Below, in pieces: positions 39,221 through 50,750 of a stretch of 64,000 nt of DNA. The stretch comes from Chrysomallon squamiferum (lineage: Eukaryota; Mollusca; Gastropoda; Neomphalida; Peltospiridae), in assembly GCA_012295275.1 (NCBI GenBank), contig CM022672.1, positions 3,953,443 to 4,017,442 on the forward strand. Reading direction: 5' to 3'. The position numbers and the translations under genes were made by a program. The first letter of the stretch is position 1; each line of letters starts with the position of its first letter. Under the pieces are notes generated by a model. It saw only the letters and a program-made list of their open reading frames with translations. It was not told the DNA's origin and did not search any database.

Positions 39221-42200
39221 CATAATGGTGATATTCAAAAGGATCTATTTACCTACCTTGAAATACTGCCATTTTCACACAATGCTGCATCATCGTGACT
39301 AGAAGCTACTGACTGGGAAGATGAGGTTAGGACATTAGTTACAGCATTCTCTGCAGATGGTTCATCCTCAAACAATGATGGAACAATTCTCATAACACTG
39401 GGAGACACCAACTGGGCAACAGATTGTGAAAAGTTTATCTCCAAATTTTCCTCTTCCTTATTATCAACTTCCATCTGAATATCCTGTTCTTCATTTGAAT
39501 CAAAACCTTTAGGTAGCCTTTCCATTTCCTCTGGGGAAAGTTCAGTCTTTACTGCATTGTTAGTATCACATGCATTGTCGCTGCCATTTTGTAGATGTTC
39601 TGTTACAGATTTTTTAGTGTTTGGCTCCCCTTCACTGACAACAGCAGAGTTGGACAGACTGAAGCTGGAATCATTGGAGGAATACCCTGACATATTTACA
39701 CTTGAATTGGACAAAACAGAATTATGAAGGTAAGCAGATGATTGATCCTGGGAAGGTTTCTGACCTCTTTCAGTATGGTCAAATGTTTTATTATTGAAGT
39801 CAGGGCTTCCCAGTGAAAACATAGAAAGTAATGATTTGCTCACAAATGATGCATCTGATACTTCTTTGCCAGAAAAACCAGCTACCAGGAGTGAAGGATC
39901 TAGAGAAGAGTCTATAGATTTTGTTGAATCAAATAATCCCATACTTTTCTTCCATCTTTCCATCTGTTTCCTTAATCTTTCTTTTTCTTTGAAAGCTGCA
40001 GCAGCTTCAGGATTCTCTTTTAACTTGGCTCTTCTTTGTCTCATTCTTTCTCTATCTAGAGCTCTCTTCCTTTCAAGCTTCTCTCTCATCTTCACCAATT
40101 CTTCAGTTAAATGTGGAACTGCTGGTGCTAGTGATGGGTCACAACTGTTCAGTGATGTGGATGGAAGATGACCTGATGACAAAGCTAGAAGATTTGGTAG
40201 CTGAAAAGGGACATTTTCTCCTTCAGTTATAGAGGCCATTGTCACTCTGACCAGTTCATCAGGAGGCAAGGAAAGCAAAAGAGTATTCCTCCTCCTTTCG
40301 ATTCTCTTGCGAATTTTCTCTCGTTCTCGTATAGCTGCTGCCTGTTCTGGATCCTTCTCTCGAAGTTCTGCTCGTTTTCTTCTTACTCTTTCAGCTGCCT
40401 CTGCTCTCTTCATTTCCAGATGAGCCCTCAATTTAGCCAGATTTGCTGCTGTTTCTGAATCTAGAGGAAGCTGTTTCAGCAGACAGTTTCCAGGTGTACC
40501 TTCTGACAAAGATGCTATTGCTGCCTGAAGAATTTCAGTGTTGTTCGCAGCTTCTTTCAGTGTTTCATCTGGAAGTGAAAGAAGAATAGCATTTCTCTTT
40601 CTCTCCTCTCTTTTTTTCAGCTTCTGTTTTTCTCTTTCCATTGCTGCTGCTACTGGATCATTTTCCCTAAGTTGTTGTCTTCTTAGTCTCATCTTTTCTC
40701 GACTAATTAATTTAATTTTCTCCTTTGTTAATCCATCCATGTTCAACCTCTTCAGTCTCATTCGTTCACGATTTGTAGCACGCCTCTGTTCCTCCTTCTG
40801 TTTAAGATCTTCAATATTATCTTGTGAACTAAAAGGGAAAGGAATCGAAACAGGATTACCTTCATCATCCAGGATATCTGTATTTGCTGCAAGTCCAGCT
40901 GCTTCAGATAGAAGGTCTGGTGGAAGAGACAACAGCAACTGATTACGTTTTCTCAACATTTGTTTTCTTGTTCGGTCTTTCTCTCTTTCTTCTTCAAGCT
41001 TTTCAGGATTTGATAATCGAAGCTGCTGACGTCGCCTTCTCCTATATTCTGTATTTTTCTGTCTCCTAATCTCCTCTGAGAGAGAGTTTTGACGTTTCCT
41101 TCTCCTTCGATATCCTGAATTTCGAGGTGACTTTGAGGATATTTGCTGTTTTCTGAATTTTTCTTTTTGATCTGAATTAGGAAGCCACTCCTCTCCAATG
41201 TCTTCCTGTTCAAACTGAGAATCATCTGACGACTGCATACACATGTCACTTAGGTCATCTCCTTGGAAATGCGAGTCAAAAAATGCGTCTTCTATTTCCT
41301 GTTTAACTTCAACCAATGATTCTCCTTCTATGAAAGATTCATTCATGTTTTCACGGATTTTATTATTGGTTGAATCTGTATCCAAACAGTGATTTGAATA
41401 GTTAAGTAATTTTGAACATTTTTTTTGTGAATTTCTACAACTTTTTTCAAACATATTTCCTTTTTGTTGTAAAACAGAAAGCATCTTGGGATCACTGGTT
41501 TCATTTTCAAGCAGTTTCAGTCTTTTCTCTCTTCTTCGCTGGTTTATTCGAAACTGACACAGTTCATTGTAATCTTTTTCTGACTCCATTTTAAGATTTA
41601 CCTTCCATACATTATTCAGACTTCTTTTTCTCTTATTCCTGCTTGTCAGGTTACAATTGTTAGAATTATATGAATGAATACCCTGATTACTATTTACATC
41701 ACCATTGTAATCACTCAGATAAGTCTGGCCCATAACATTTGGGTCATAACAAAATTGTAATTCACTGTGGTCTATTGGTTCTTGTTTTACTTTATCTAGG
41801 CTAAACTGACAAGAATTATCACTACTTTCTGTCTGAGGATGAAGACAGAGCTCCAAAGAAGCTGAACTATCATCCTCAAGATTCCCACTAGATTTTGCTA
41901 TTTGTCCTGAACTAATACAATCCTCTTTAAGCTGACTAACACAATCTTCCAATTTTTTTCTCTTCCGAAAATTCTGTCTGACAGTTTCACTTTTATCACG
42001 GCTGGTCTTGTTTTGTCCATGAATCTTAACAGGAACTTGTTGTTGCTTAGCTAGGTCAGTTTCAGAACATTCATGCTGGCTTTCGCCATCACTGGATTCA
42101 TTTTTAGTCATATGACACGAATCATTTGTTTTTCTAAGGTGTTTTATTTGAGGTATATCTTTCTCATCACTGCTGTCTGGATTCGAGGGAGTTTAGATCA

Positions 42201-45200
42201 GGCATTACAATTAGGTTTCTGTCAGGCATCGTCAACGCAGACTCCTGATTCGCAATGCCATGCCTGAAACAGGAAACAATCCAAAATACTAGAAACATTT
42301 AAAATCTTACACTGCTGCAAGTCAGAAAACTCTTTCCTCACCATCTTCATTTTTTACATTAACATATTAACAGTACAATGATCCTTGCAGAATATATAAC
42401 AAACAAAATTTAGAACAATTAAATATTCAGTAATTAGACAACCCTTTTTATATATTACTAACATTATAATATATACATCAATAAAACTTATAATATTAAA
42501 ATACAATGATGAAAATAAATTAGGTGAGAGCGATTTTAAATGAAATTCTAGTTTGGATTGTTTCCAAAAATGCTATCTAATTTTCTGCTTCAAAACATAA
42601 ACAACAAATTCCATCATATTAAAAATATTTTTAATAACCCACCTGTCAATGTGTCATGTATATAGTAAATAAAGTAAAACTAATCCCAATATTAAATGAA
42701 TTTTTAATAAAATATTTTGAGAAAACCTGTTCTGTAATTCTGACAAAAATCACATCTTCCACACAAAAACATAAACAACAGAAAATCATTTAATTTTTTT
42801 TCCCTATAATTTCTGCAGATGACACAAAATTATGTGTTCCATCATTTTCGTGCATAATGAAATAAAAATATATAACTGAACAGGTTTTTTTTTTTTTAAA
42901 TATTTTATGAACAGCACCAAAGCATTTAAACAATCTTATTTGAAACATTATTATTAAAAGTATTGTGGTAAATATATTTAAACTGTTTATTTAATTCTTG
43001 ATTTGGTTCATTAAATAGTAACAGGTTATAGCCCAACTCAAAAGCTGAGTCAGTGTAATAACAATAATTATTTTCTTACACAACCATACGATTTATATTA
43101 TTAATATCTATTTCAAACCAAACACAAACACTGAGCTAGTCTTAACATCATTCCTATTAAATACTGTTAAATTCAATAATATGACTTCTACGTCAGTGAG
43201 AGAGATAGTGTAATGTATTTTGGGGGTAAATAATTTTTGAAATCAACATTAAAAACTTACCTTTCTTCCAAGCCACCGTCTCCCCCGGCTTTAAGCTCAG
43301 ACTCAAGTTGGCCTGTCTCAACAAGCTCCTTGATGATATCCAGCCCTCCGACCAGTTCTCCTTTACAGTATACTTGTGGGTAGGTGGGCCAGTTTGAGAA
43401 GGTCTTTAATCCTGTAATTAAAATAATCAACTACAAGATACATTCTCAGTTATCATACAAGACACACTCAGTTGATTTTCAGTTTTATTATCATTCAAGG
43501 TACATTTATATTTTAAGTAAGTAATTTTTGCTTTAACAAGTATCAGGAAACCCACTGAAACCTGAAGTTATTCTTAATCATTAGCAGCAAATGATATTTT
43601 TTTAATCAATTTTATTCCTTTTATAATATCTGCCACTTACAGAAATGGTGGAAAGCAGTCCACTGGGGATAGAGATGATTTATCTGTGATTCATTATGTA
43701 TCATTAAACTATATAAAACTTGAATTTATATGACTACCACATGCTGCAGAGTTTTTAAAACTCACCTTGCCTGATTTCATCATCTGCCAAGATGTTGAAA
43801 AAACTGTATTTAATATTCTTGTCATTCAGAATCTGTATCAGCTGACGGCTGAATCCTGAAATCAATGGTTTATAAGCGTATAGCATTAAACTAAATAATT
43901 TTCATCTCTGAATTTGTCAAATATGCAACAACCTTTTAAAATAATAATGTTGTAATAATTTTTTCAACTTAACACATGTTCAAGAGATCTTCAAATTTTA
44001 ACATCTAATAAATTTCAATTTTATATGTTAGGAACATTTTAAAAAATAATAATAAAAATTTAACATTACTGAAAAGGTTTAATTCAATCTGTCAGCAATT
44101 TACATGACTATGTCCTTTAAAAATTGTATTTTATAACTACATTTCAGTGGTTAACAAAAAGAAAGCATTCTAATAACATATCCAAAATAGGAACGTGCAG
44201 GTGAATATTTGCTCTGTTACTATGGGCATAGCTATTATGAAAAGGCCAATGAACAGTAAACAACAAACCACATTTAGGTTCCTCAGGAGTTCCTTTTATG
44301 AATATCATGATGGGAGCCACATTGATCAGAGTCTTCAGTCGTGTGTTCAGATCCTACAACAGTATTAATGTCATTTAGTAAAATGTTATTTACTATGAAA
44401 ATGGTTTAAACGTGGGCATGAATCTAGCAGATTTAAGAAACCATTCAAGTAGTAAATAATTAATTCATGTAAACAAAATAAATTTATCATTTTCTTTTTC
44501 TTTTTCAAAACTTCTATGTGTACACACACACACACACATACACATACAAACACAAACATAAACATAAACAGATTAAAAAACACACACACACACACATTTC
44601 AGTGCTAATGTGTGTATGCATCTGCATGTGTGAGTGTGCACATATTCCTAGGTAGCAGCTGGTTAAAGAAAACATTATAATTCTGAATTACACTACCTGA
44701 TTAAGAACCAGTATTTTATGTAAACTGCATAATTCTCACCGGTTTTTCAACAGACTTGGGTGGACTCACAGCATCCTTCCCCACAGATGCAAGCTGTTTT
44801 ACTTTCTTGCTCAACTCAGCCACTTTGGCACCATCAAGACGATCAATCTTTTTCTTGTTCTTAACACAAAAACACACACAAAAAACACATAGATTAAAAT
44901 CACAAATATAGCACTTTTATCATTAAGTAAGAAAAAAAAAAAAAAAAAAATTCTAAAATAAATTATAATTTAAAATGTAGTCATATATTCTTTCAAACAC
45001 TCATTTTATAGTTATCACAAAATTAATCTGAATATGGTGATGAAGCTTGCTACTCTTTAGATGTCAAAAACATCTACATTTTCTATTGAATTCCAATATT
45101 AATCCAATATAATTATATATAATTTAATTACCTTAAAAAACAAGCATGTCGGTACAGCAACTACCTGATATTTCTGAGAAATTTCAGCCAGTCCTTCTGC

Positions 45201-48200
45201 TTCAATCTAAACATAAAATAGTATATTTATAATTAGGTTAAACGTTTGTCCTTTTTACCAATAATAGTAGGATAATTGTTAAAACAAAGATATCATTGTA
45301 GCTTTAGGAGATTATTTTAATTTGTGAAAATGTATTTGCATGTATTCAAGTAAACTGTAACAAAACAATTATCTGAAAGTATACAACACATTTTTAAGCA
45401 GTTTGTTGGGACCTGTTGAACAGTAAACAATCAAAGCGAATATTTGTAAATATACAAAATGTATTTAAACTTTAGTTAACAAATATACAGACCTCCACAA
45501 ATTTAACATTACTGAGCTGAGAATCCTTCGACAGCTCTGTCATGACATCATTCATCTGCTGGCACTGTGGAGCCCATGGAGCCGAGAAGTGAACAACAAC
45601 CAGAGTGCTATAAAATAAATAAATACATTAATTCTGTTTAATACCTTAACAAATTTAACATTAACAATCATGTAAAATATAGGGGTGGGTGATGTTTTTT
45701 GTTTTTTAATGAAGATGATAACTTTAATTTTCTTACATTATAAAACAAATTTAGAAAAAGAAGAAAATAATGGTCAGAAACCACTTGGGAAGCAATGAAT
45801 TCAGTGGGGAAAAAAATAAGGCTCTGCTAACAATGAACACAACCCAACATTCCATCAAAGAACTATAATCTACTCCAGTAAATAGCCAAACATTCAAGCC
45901 ATTTTTTTTTTCTAAATGAAAATATATGTATTACATAAATTGGCAGCCATACTTAATTTATACATTCCTGAAATTGCACATTATTTACTGTGAACACATG
46001 TATTATGTGCACAAATGTTTTATGTACCACCAGTTGTATCGTGAAAGTAATATATTTTGTATTTACTTTATAAAGAATTAGTTTTAAATAAAAAATATCT
46101 CTTGATGAATGAATCATGGATTTGTTTTTTTACATAGAATTTTAATTTTTTTTAAAATAACAATGAAAGAAGCAAAGAAAAATAATAATAATGATGATAA
46201 AAGGAATAATGAAAAGGACAATATTAACTGGTAAAAGACAACAAAATTACTAAAAGAAAATTATCACAAGAAAATATAAATGTATTGTATACACTAACTA
46301 ATTTAAATTTTACATAATATATTTAATTGAAAAAATATAGAGTTTAAACTTTAATATCAACTTGCTACAAATGTTCATGTTTTATTTATGAAAGTAATTT
46401 CACATTCAGAATGTACCTATGACAAGCTGTCATTATTGAATTGTGGCAAACTGATGATTAAACATCTATAAATATATTCATAAAAAAACCCGCATGGACA
46501 CTTACTACTGGTACCTGCTAATATTTTAATGAATTAGGGGATACTGAAGTAGATGTATCACAAGAGTACAACATTAGAGGTATAGGTGCACAAGAACATA
46601 TAAATATTAAATATTAAGTAAAAAAAAAAAAAAAAAAGACAAACAAACAAATGTGCATTATTGTGTTATGATTTATGTTGCTGTTTTGTTGTTGTTGTTG
46701 TTTTGGGGTTTGTTTGGGTTTTTTTACATCTTTTTATATATTTTATCAAAATAATAAAATTATCTGGATTAAGATATTAAGCATTCATGTAAAAATTTAA
46801 TTTTCACATTAAAAATATTTATGGATGGACCATCTTTTTTATATGATTGTTTCAGCATAGTATAGTAAAATTAATTAACCTAGAATAAATTAAAAACATC
46901 TAATTCTGTATTGCAAAGATGGCTTGCCATACAAAAAACTTCCAACATTTCTATGAAGGGAAACATTACACATTAAACCTTCTAGAAAAAGGAAATGGAA
47001 GAATTGATATATTAATTACAAAATTAAGAGTTAAGACATAGTAAAAATATAGAAATTGTACATTATATTTAAACTGGTTTATTCATTACTGTAACACATT
47101 TCTGGCAATTACTAAGCAGAAAATGGCTTTGCTATTAAGCAATCACTGTTTGTTTTTTGTTAAGAATCAAATCTAAAACACTGACAGTGACACACTGTTA
47201 GTTAGGCAGTTAGATGATGAAAAAAGGAATAATAAAAAAAATTATATTTAATTATAATGCACTTTACCTAATTTGAATCTGTGGTGATAAGATGTTTTAT
47301 TTATTTAATAAGCATATAAAGAAACATGAAAAGAGAATTAACACAAAAAAGAAGTAAATAATAACAAATTCATAAATTTATATTATGGTAACATTAAATC
47401 ATAATATTATTTGATATTTAAGACAAAAAAAAAAAAAAAAAAAACAATATTAATTTAGCTTTCAACTATTTCAGGGTTGTTTTTTTTACAGGTTGAGGAT
47501 TTTTATTTATTCATTTATTCATTAATTTATTATATTTTTTATTAACTTTTTTCTTCTTCTTCCTTTTTTTTGTTGTTCTTTGTTGGGGGTTTTCTTGTAA
47601 ATAAAACTGCAGTGTACAAGAGGAAGTCATCTAATTATGGTATTAATGGTAAAAAGGTACAATAGCAAGTTACAATTTTTGGAATTTTCAAGCTAGAATT
47701 TGTACAAAACAGTATTGAACTGTATGTATTAAAGCATCAATATATTAAACATGTCTAAACACAACCGAGATACAAATAATAAGGATGAAATTTGTGGTTG
47801 ATTAAACAAGCACCATAATTTGAAGATATTTTGAATTATATAAAAATAAAATTATTCAGAGGTTAGGGCATTTTTCATGTCCATTGGAAATGATAAACTC
47901 TTTTTTTTTATGATCTTATTTACAAATTCCTTATGATTTTTTTTTTGATTTTTTTTACTGTAATTCTGCAGCTCAAAGTATTTAATTTACTGAATTTATC
48001 AGCTGCTTCAGAAAAAGTTTTCATCAGAACTCATTTAGTTTGTAACATCTTAATTCTTTTCAGTATTTGCTTGTGTTGAAATTGTGCTTACTTACATAGT
48101 AAGTTACATGCTTATAAGCAATATGATATACATATGATTTTGATAGTAGAACTAGAAGTATTCCATGTTCTATCAGTATCACACAAACACTTTATTATCA

Positions 48201-48726
48201 GCCTCATGTTTAAACTATCTTATGTAATACAGGTTCTAAATAATAAATGTTGAAAGAACATGCAACCGTTATCACACTAACAATAACTATGTGGTATGTA
48301 GCACTTGGGACGTTGGGTCGTGACTTGTCAAAATATTAAAAATAAAATGATTAAAAATCTTTATTTTTCGGATATGTTGTATACTATACAGTATAGTCGT
48401 TGTTCATTTCGAATATCAAAATAATATCTGATCACAGGTGATATATAACAAATTAAAACCACCGGTTTCTTTTGTGCTATCAAAATTTAGAACGAGTTAG
48501 ATTTGGGTCAATTCAGTATAATAATAGTATTCATAGACTGACGAAATACCTTGGACGGTGTGTTTTGTGTCAAGTTCTAATAAAGAATAAAAAATATATG
48601 TGGTGAAAATAAATATCGGACAGCTTGAACAAAAATGTAGAGTTCGTAAAATAATTATTACCTGTCAGAATCTGCCAGTAATTTGTTGAATTCTTCTGTC
48701 TTCTCAACTTTAACTACGGCAGCCAT
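32663..48726 (-). CDS. GLRX3: GLRX3 / PICOT, multidomain monothiol glutaredoxin
   Basis: GLRX3 binds bridging [2Fe-2S] clusters with glutathione and, with BOLA2, supplies cytosolic iron-sulfur proteins. Ten coding exons sum to 996 bases (331 residues; human 335): 48662-48726, 45493-45607, 45132-45206, 44740-44859, 44269-44353, 43766-43855, 43261-43411, 33680-33790, 33186-33318, 32663-32713. ATG at 48724-48726 opens [13 protein letters not shown]. The thioredoxin-like domain has APWAPQC instead of a CxxC site, as in PICOT proteins, with S replacing the usual W in HFSAPW. Two glutaredoxin domains follow, each with CGFS (CGFSRQ, CGFSKT), the WPTYPQVY segment and GGLDIIKEL. The protein ends TLKGEN. 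Exons 7 and 8 join in frame (AG + A = Arg) across a 9.5 kb intron that contains another gene in the same orientation. Confidence 0.97.
33791..37352. other. GLRX3 intron 7, part 3' of the nested gene
   Basis: AT-rich sequence without a supportable exon. An (ATT)n tract lies at 36751-36798. A minus-strand AATAAA candidate at 37353-37358 could end the nested gene about 330 bases after its stop. Confidence 0.45.
36751..36798. repeat. (ATT)n microsatellite in GLRX3 intron 7
   Basis: About 16 ATT units, perfect by eye. Confidence 0.95.
37681..42111 (-). CDS. unrecognised 1299-residue basic-repeat protein nested in GLRX3 intron 7
   Basis: Two coding exons, 39257-42111 and 37681-38725, join in frame (AG/G = Arg952; donor GTAGG, acceptor TTTTCAG) and total 3900 bases. 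I do not recognise the family. Visible parts: an acidic, Ser-rich N-terminal third with basic patches (RKRKK at 49-53, RRREKR at 192-197); four Arg/Lys-rich modules of 50-80 residues at about 334-400, 441-518, 560-621 and 673-723, with a shorter fifth at 1082-1128; a Ser/Asn-rich linker; a hydrophobic patch ([18 protein letters not shown]) before the fifth module; a cluster [12 protein letters not shown]; and an acidic tail. Modules share a core like [16 protein letters not shown], then charged helix, and the first three end in LLLSLP. Three consensus SUMO sites (VKQE twice, VKTE) suggest a nuclear regulator. The ATG is the first in its frame, which is open for only 29 codons upstream. A DNA- or RNA-binding role is inference. 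Confidence 0.85.
39170..39214. repeat. (AT)n microsatellite in the intron of the nested gene
   Basis: About 22 AT units in the 531-base intron, about 40 bases from the donor of the long exon. Confidence 0.95.
42112..42263 (-). other. probable 5' UTR portion of the nested gene's long exon
   Basis: A TTTCAG acceptor precedes position 42263 on the minus strand, so the long exon probably begins there and an upstream exon should exist. I found no convincing first exon or promoter between 42264 and the GLRX3 exon at 43261. Confidence 0.4.
42167..42229 (-). other. upstream open reading frame before the nested gene start
   Basis: An ATG at 42227-42229 opens 20 codons ([20 protein letters not shown]) and stops at 42167-42169, in a different frame from the main one and 55 bases before the main ATG. 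The same frame is open back to the splice acceptor at 42263. It may be a translational control uORF, the tail of an alternative transcript, or real N-terminal coding sequence displaced by one missing base. Confidence 0.4.
45608..48661. other. GLRX3 intron 1, no gene seen
   Basis: 3.05 kb of AT-rich sequence with homopolymer runs (A-runs near 46620 and 47427). I see no exon, transposon ends or RNA gene. Confidence 0.5.
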
Positions 48727-48796
48727 CTTTCTTTCTTTTTTTTTTTTTTTTTTTTTTTTTTCACTTTTTTTTCTCCCACCGGTTATTAACGAATAT

Positions 48797-48812
48797 TGGG
48801 TTATCTCCCTTA
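48797..48812 (-). promoter_or_regulatory. AAGGGAGATAACCC motif upstream of GLRX3
   Basis: On the minus strand TAAGGGAGATAACCCA lies about 70-85 bases upstream of the GLRX3 ATG, separated from it by a long A/T run. This is the closest match in the window to the shared motif and sits where a core promoter or TSS is expected. Confidence 0.45.
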
Positions 48813-49192
48813 CAATATGTACAATAACTTATCAAAAGATTCACATATTGTAATAACACGATATTCGCTAACTTGTCAAAATGTAACTTCTGACTTATTT
48901 AAACAAAAAAATAATAAAATAAAATAACAACAACAACACAATCAGCGATAAAGAATATGAAAAAATTGTTCTAGCAAACGGCTGCGTAACTAATTAAACT
49001 GTAACAATAACTCTATTATCTATAAAAGTTTTGTTGTTGTTGTAGCTTTGCACATATTCGAAGTTATCATCATCCAGTTCAGTCACAGAGTATCTCAGTA
49101 TGTGGATTACTATTTTTATCTATCGTATAAGTGTCTGTTTATGCCTGCAGAGTGGTGAATGTTAAAAGAATATTTTGACTTACATTTGTTGA

Positions 49193-49230
49193 AGGAGGAA
49201 AGATAACTCATTTTAAGAATAAGGCGGGAA
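49193..49230 (+). promoter_or_regulatory. second motif copy and GGCGGGAA box upstream of GLRX3
   Basis: GAGGAAAGATAACTC (ending 49209) is followed within 15 bases by GGCGGGAA (49223-49230), the core of an E2F site. The pair repeats the motif plus E2F arrangement seen upstream of SMC3. It lies about 480 bases upstream of GLRX3 and 2.4 kb upstream of NUP107. Confidence 0.3.
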
Positions 49231-49570
49231 GGACGTTGGGAGATTGCGAATTGTTGTAATCAAAGTTATGTAATAAAATGAATATTTTCCGGTCCTGAGT
49301 GTGGCTTTCAATCGTTCCGGTTTGGTGAGAACATTATATTGTTACAGGTTTAACTGGAGCAATTTTATCTTTTAGAATGGTCTCACAAATATATCCTTTC
49401 AAGTCTCGTTTGATTTATGATAAAGAAAGTCATTGTTTGCATACATAATAGTATATGTTTTAGAAGTTGAATGTCTTTGGTTTTAACAAATGAGTGAAAA
49501 TTTAATTTCTAACTAATTTTTTTATACAACCGGTTGACGGACCATAATTTTTGTTTTGTTTGTTTTTGTT

Positions 49571-50380
49571 TTTAATTTTCTTTTGTAAAACTTCATCAAG
49601 CGTTATCAAGGCAATCATTCAAATAACATGATCAGTTTGCTTTTTACATGTAAATACCACCTCTAATGCACTGAAAATGGAAATAAATAATTTAAAAAAA
49701 GAAGAAGACGACGAAGAAGAATTATAAGTTTCAAGTATCGTTTTACAACTACATTCTCAGAAATGTCCGCTATGGAGTTTTAGCAGAGTAACGTGTCCAC
49801 ATTATGGTACCTAATGAAAATAGTCATCTTCATATTCACGTGCCAGTGTTTGAGGAAATTATTTTATTTTATTATTAAATTTTTATTTTTTGGTTGGCGA
49901 TGTCATAATATCTGAAAAATATATATTGTACGAAACGTGTACAAGATGGCATGACGTCAAAGTTATCCCCCCCCCCCAAAAAAACCAAAAAACCAAAAAG
50001 GTTTCGACCTTTGCAGCCATGAACTCACGGAAATTTTTAAACTTCCAAATTCAGTTACTTAACGTCTGTTTTCTGAACATTTTATGATTTACACTGATAA
50101 AGATTAGAAGAGTTGGTCATATTAGCAAACCATGATGTCGCGAGCCTTTCGTAACTACTTTTTCAGTTAATCAAACGTCAAACTGGATTATTTTTGTGTG
50201 AATGCGTCGTGCATAATAAACTAAAATTATAATTCGGAAAAATATTAATGTATTAACTTTTGTAGTTGTCAATGTTCCCCCGTCAGAACCCAGCAGAAAA
50301 CAACATTTAGGTGTTATTTGTACCCATTAAATTTGCGAAATTTCTTTGACATAATTTGTGACGTTACGCCTTATCGTTCC
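49571..50380. repeat. copy 1 of a duplicated upstream segment
   Basis: Shares long aligned stretches in the same order with 50751-51340, including CATCTTCATATTCACG, ATTATGGTACC, AACTGGATTATTTTTGTG and TTATCGTTCC. Relative to copy 2 it carries about 190 extra bases (roughly 49968-50155). It lies in the GLRX3-NUP107 head-to-head spacer. Confidence 0.85.
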
Positions 50381-50448
50381 ATGCTAATCAAAGTGTCTGC
50401 TGCAGGTGAGTTTTGTCTGGTTCTGTGAATTATATTCTTTACAAAAAA

Positions 50449-50455
50449 TATATAT

Positions 50456-50520
<65 letters not shown>
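50449..50520. repeat. (AT)n microsatellite
   Basis: About 70 bases of AT with one phase break, followed by a T run and, near 50575, a GT run; all lie between the two copies of the duplicated segment. Confidence 0.95.
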
Positions 50521-50523
<3 letters not shown>

Positions 50524-50750
50524 TTTATTTTTTTTTTTTTTTTTTTGGAACTTGCATATATTATATATACGTACGTGTGTGTGTGTGTGTGTGTATGTGA
50601 AAATCGTCGCTTACATCTATTTTGTTTAAGGACGATACATGGACTGCTGAGCCTGTAAAGTGCAAAACAATGGTTGACAGCCAATCTAAATGAACGGGTG
50701 GCGGATACTGCTGACGAATGTCGTGCGAACTCGTCGACCTTTAAATTTGG

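Noticed and set aside
39794-40942. 125- and 134-codon plus-strand open frames
   Set aside because: Antisense shadows of the Arg/Lys/Glu-rich modules of the nested gene; the reverse complement of such codons gives Ser/Leu/Phe-rich frames.
45165-45206. Short form of the GLRX3 exon ending at YQ/GTAGTT
   Set aside because: Reading on to AAG/GTAATT at 45132 gives [11 protein letters not shown], the conserved end of the thioredoxin-like segment, and keeps the 25-codon length in frame.
50406-50684. Open frames of Ile/Tyr and Thr/His repeats
   Set aside because: Translations of the (AT)n and (GT)n microsatellites.
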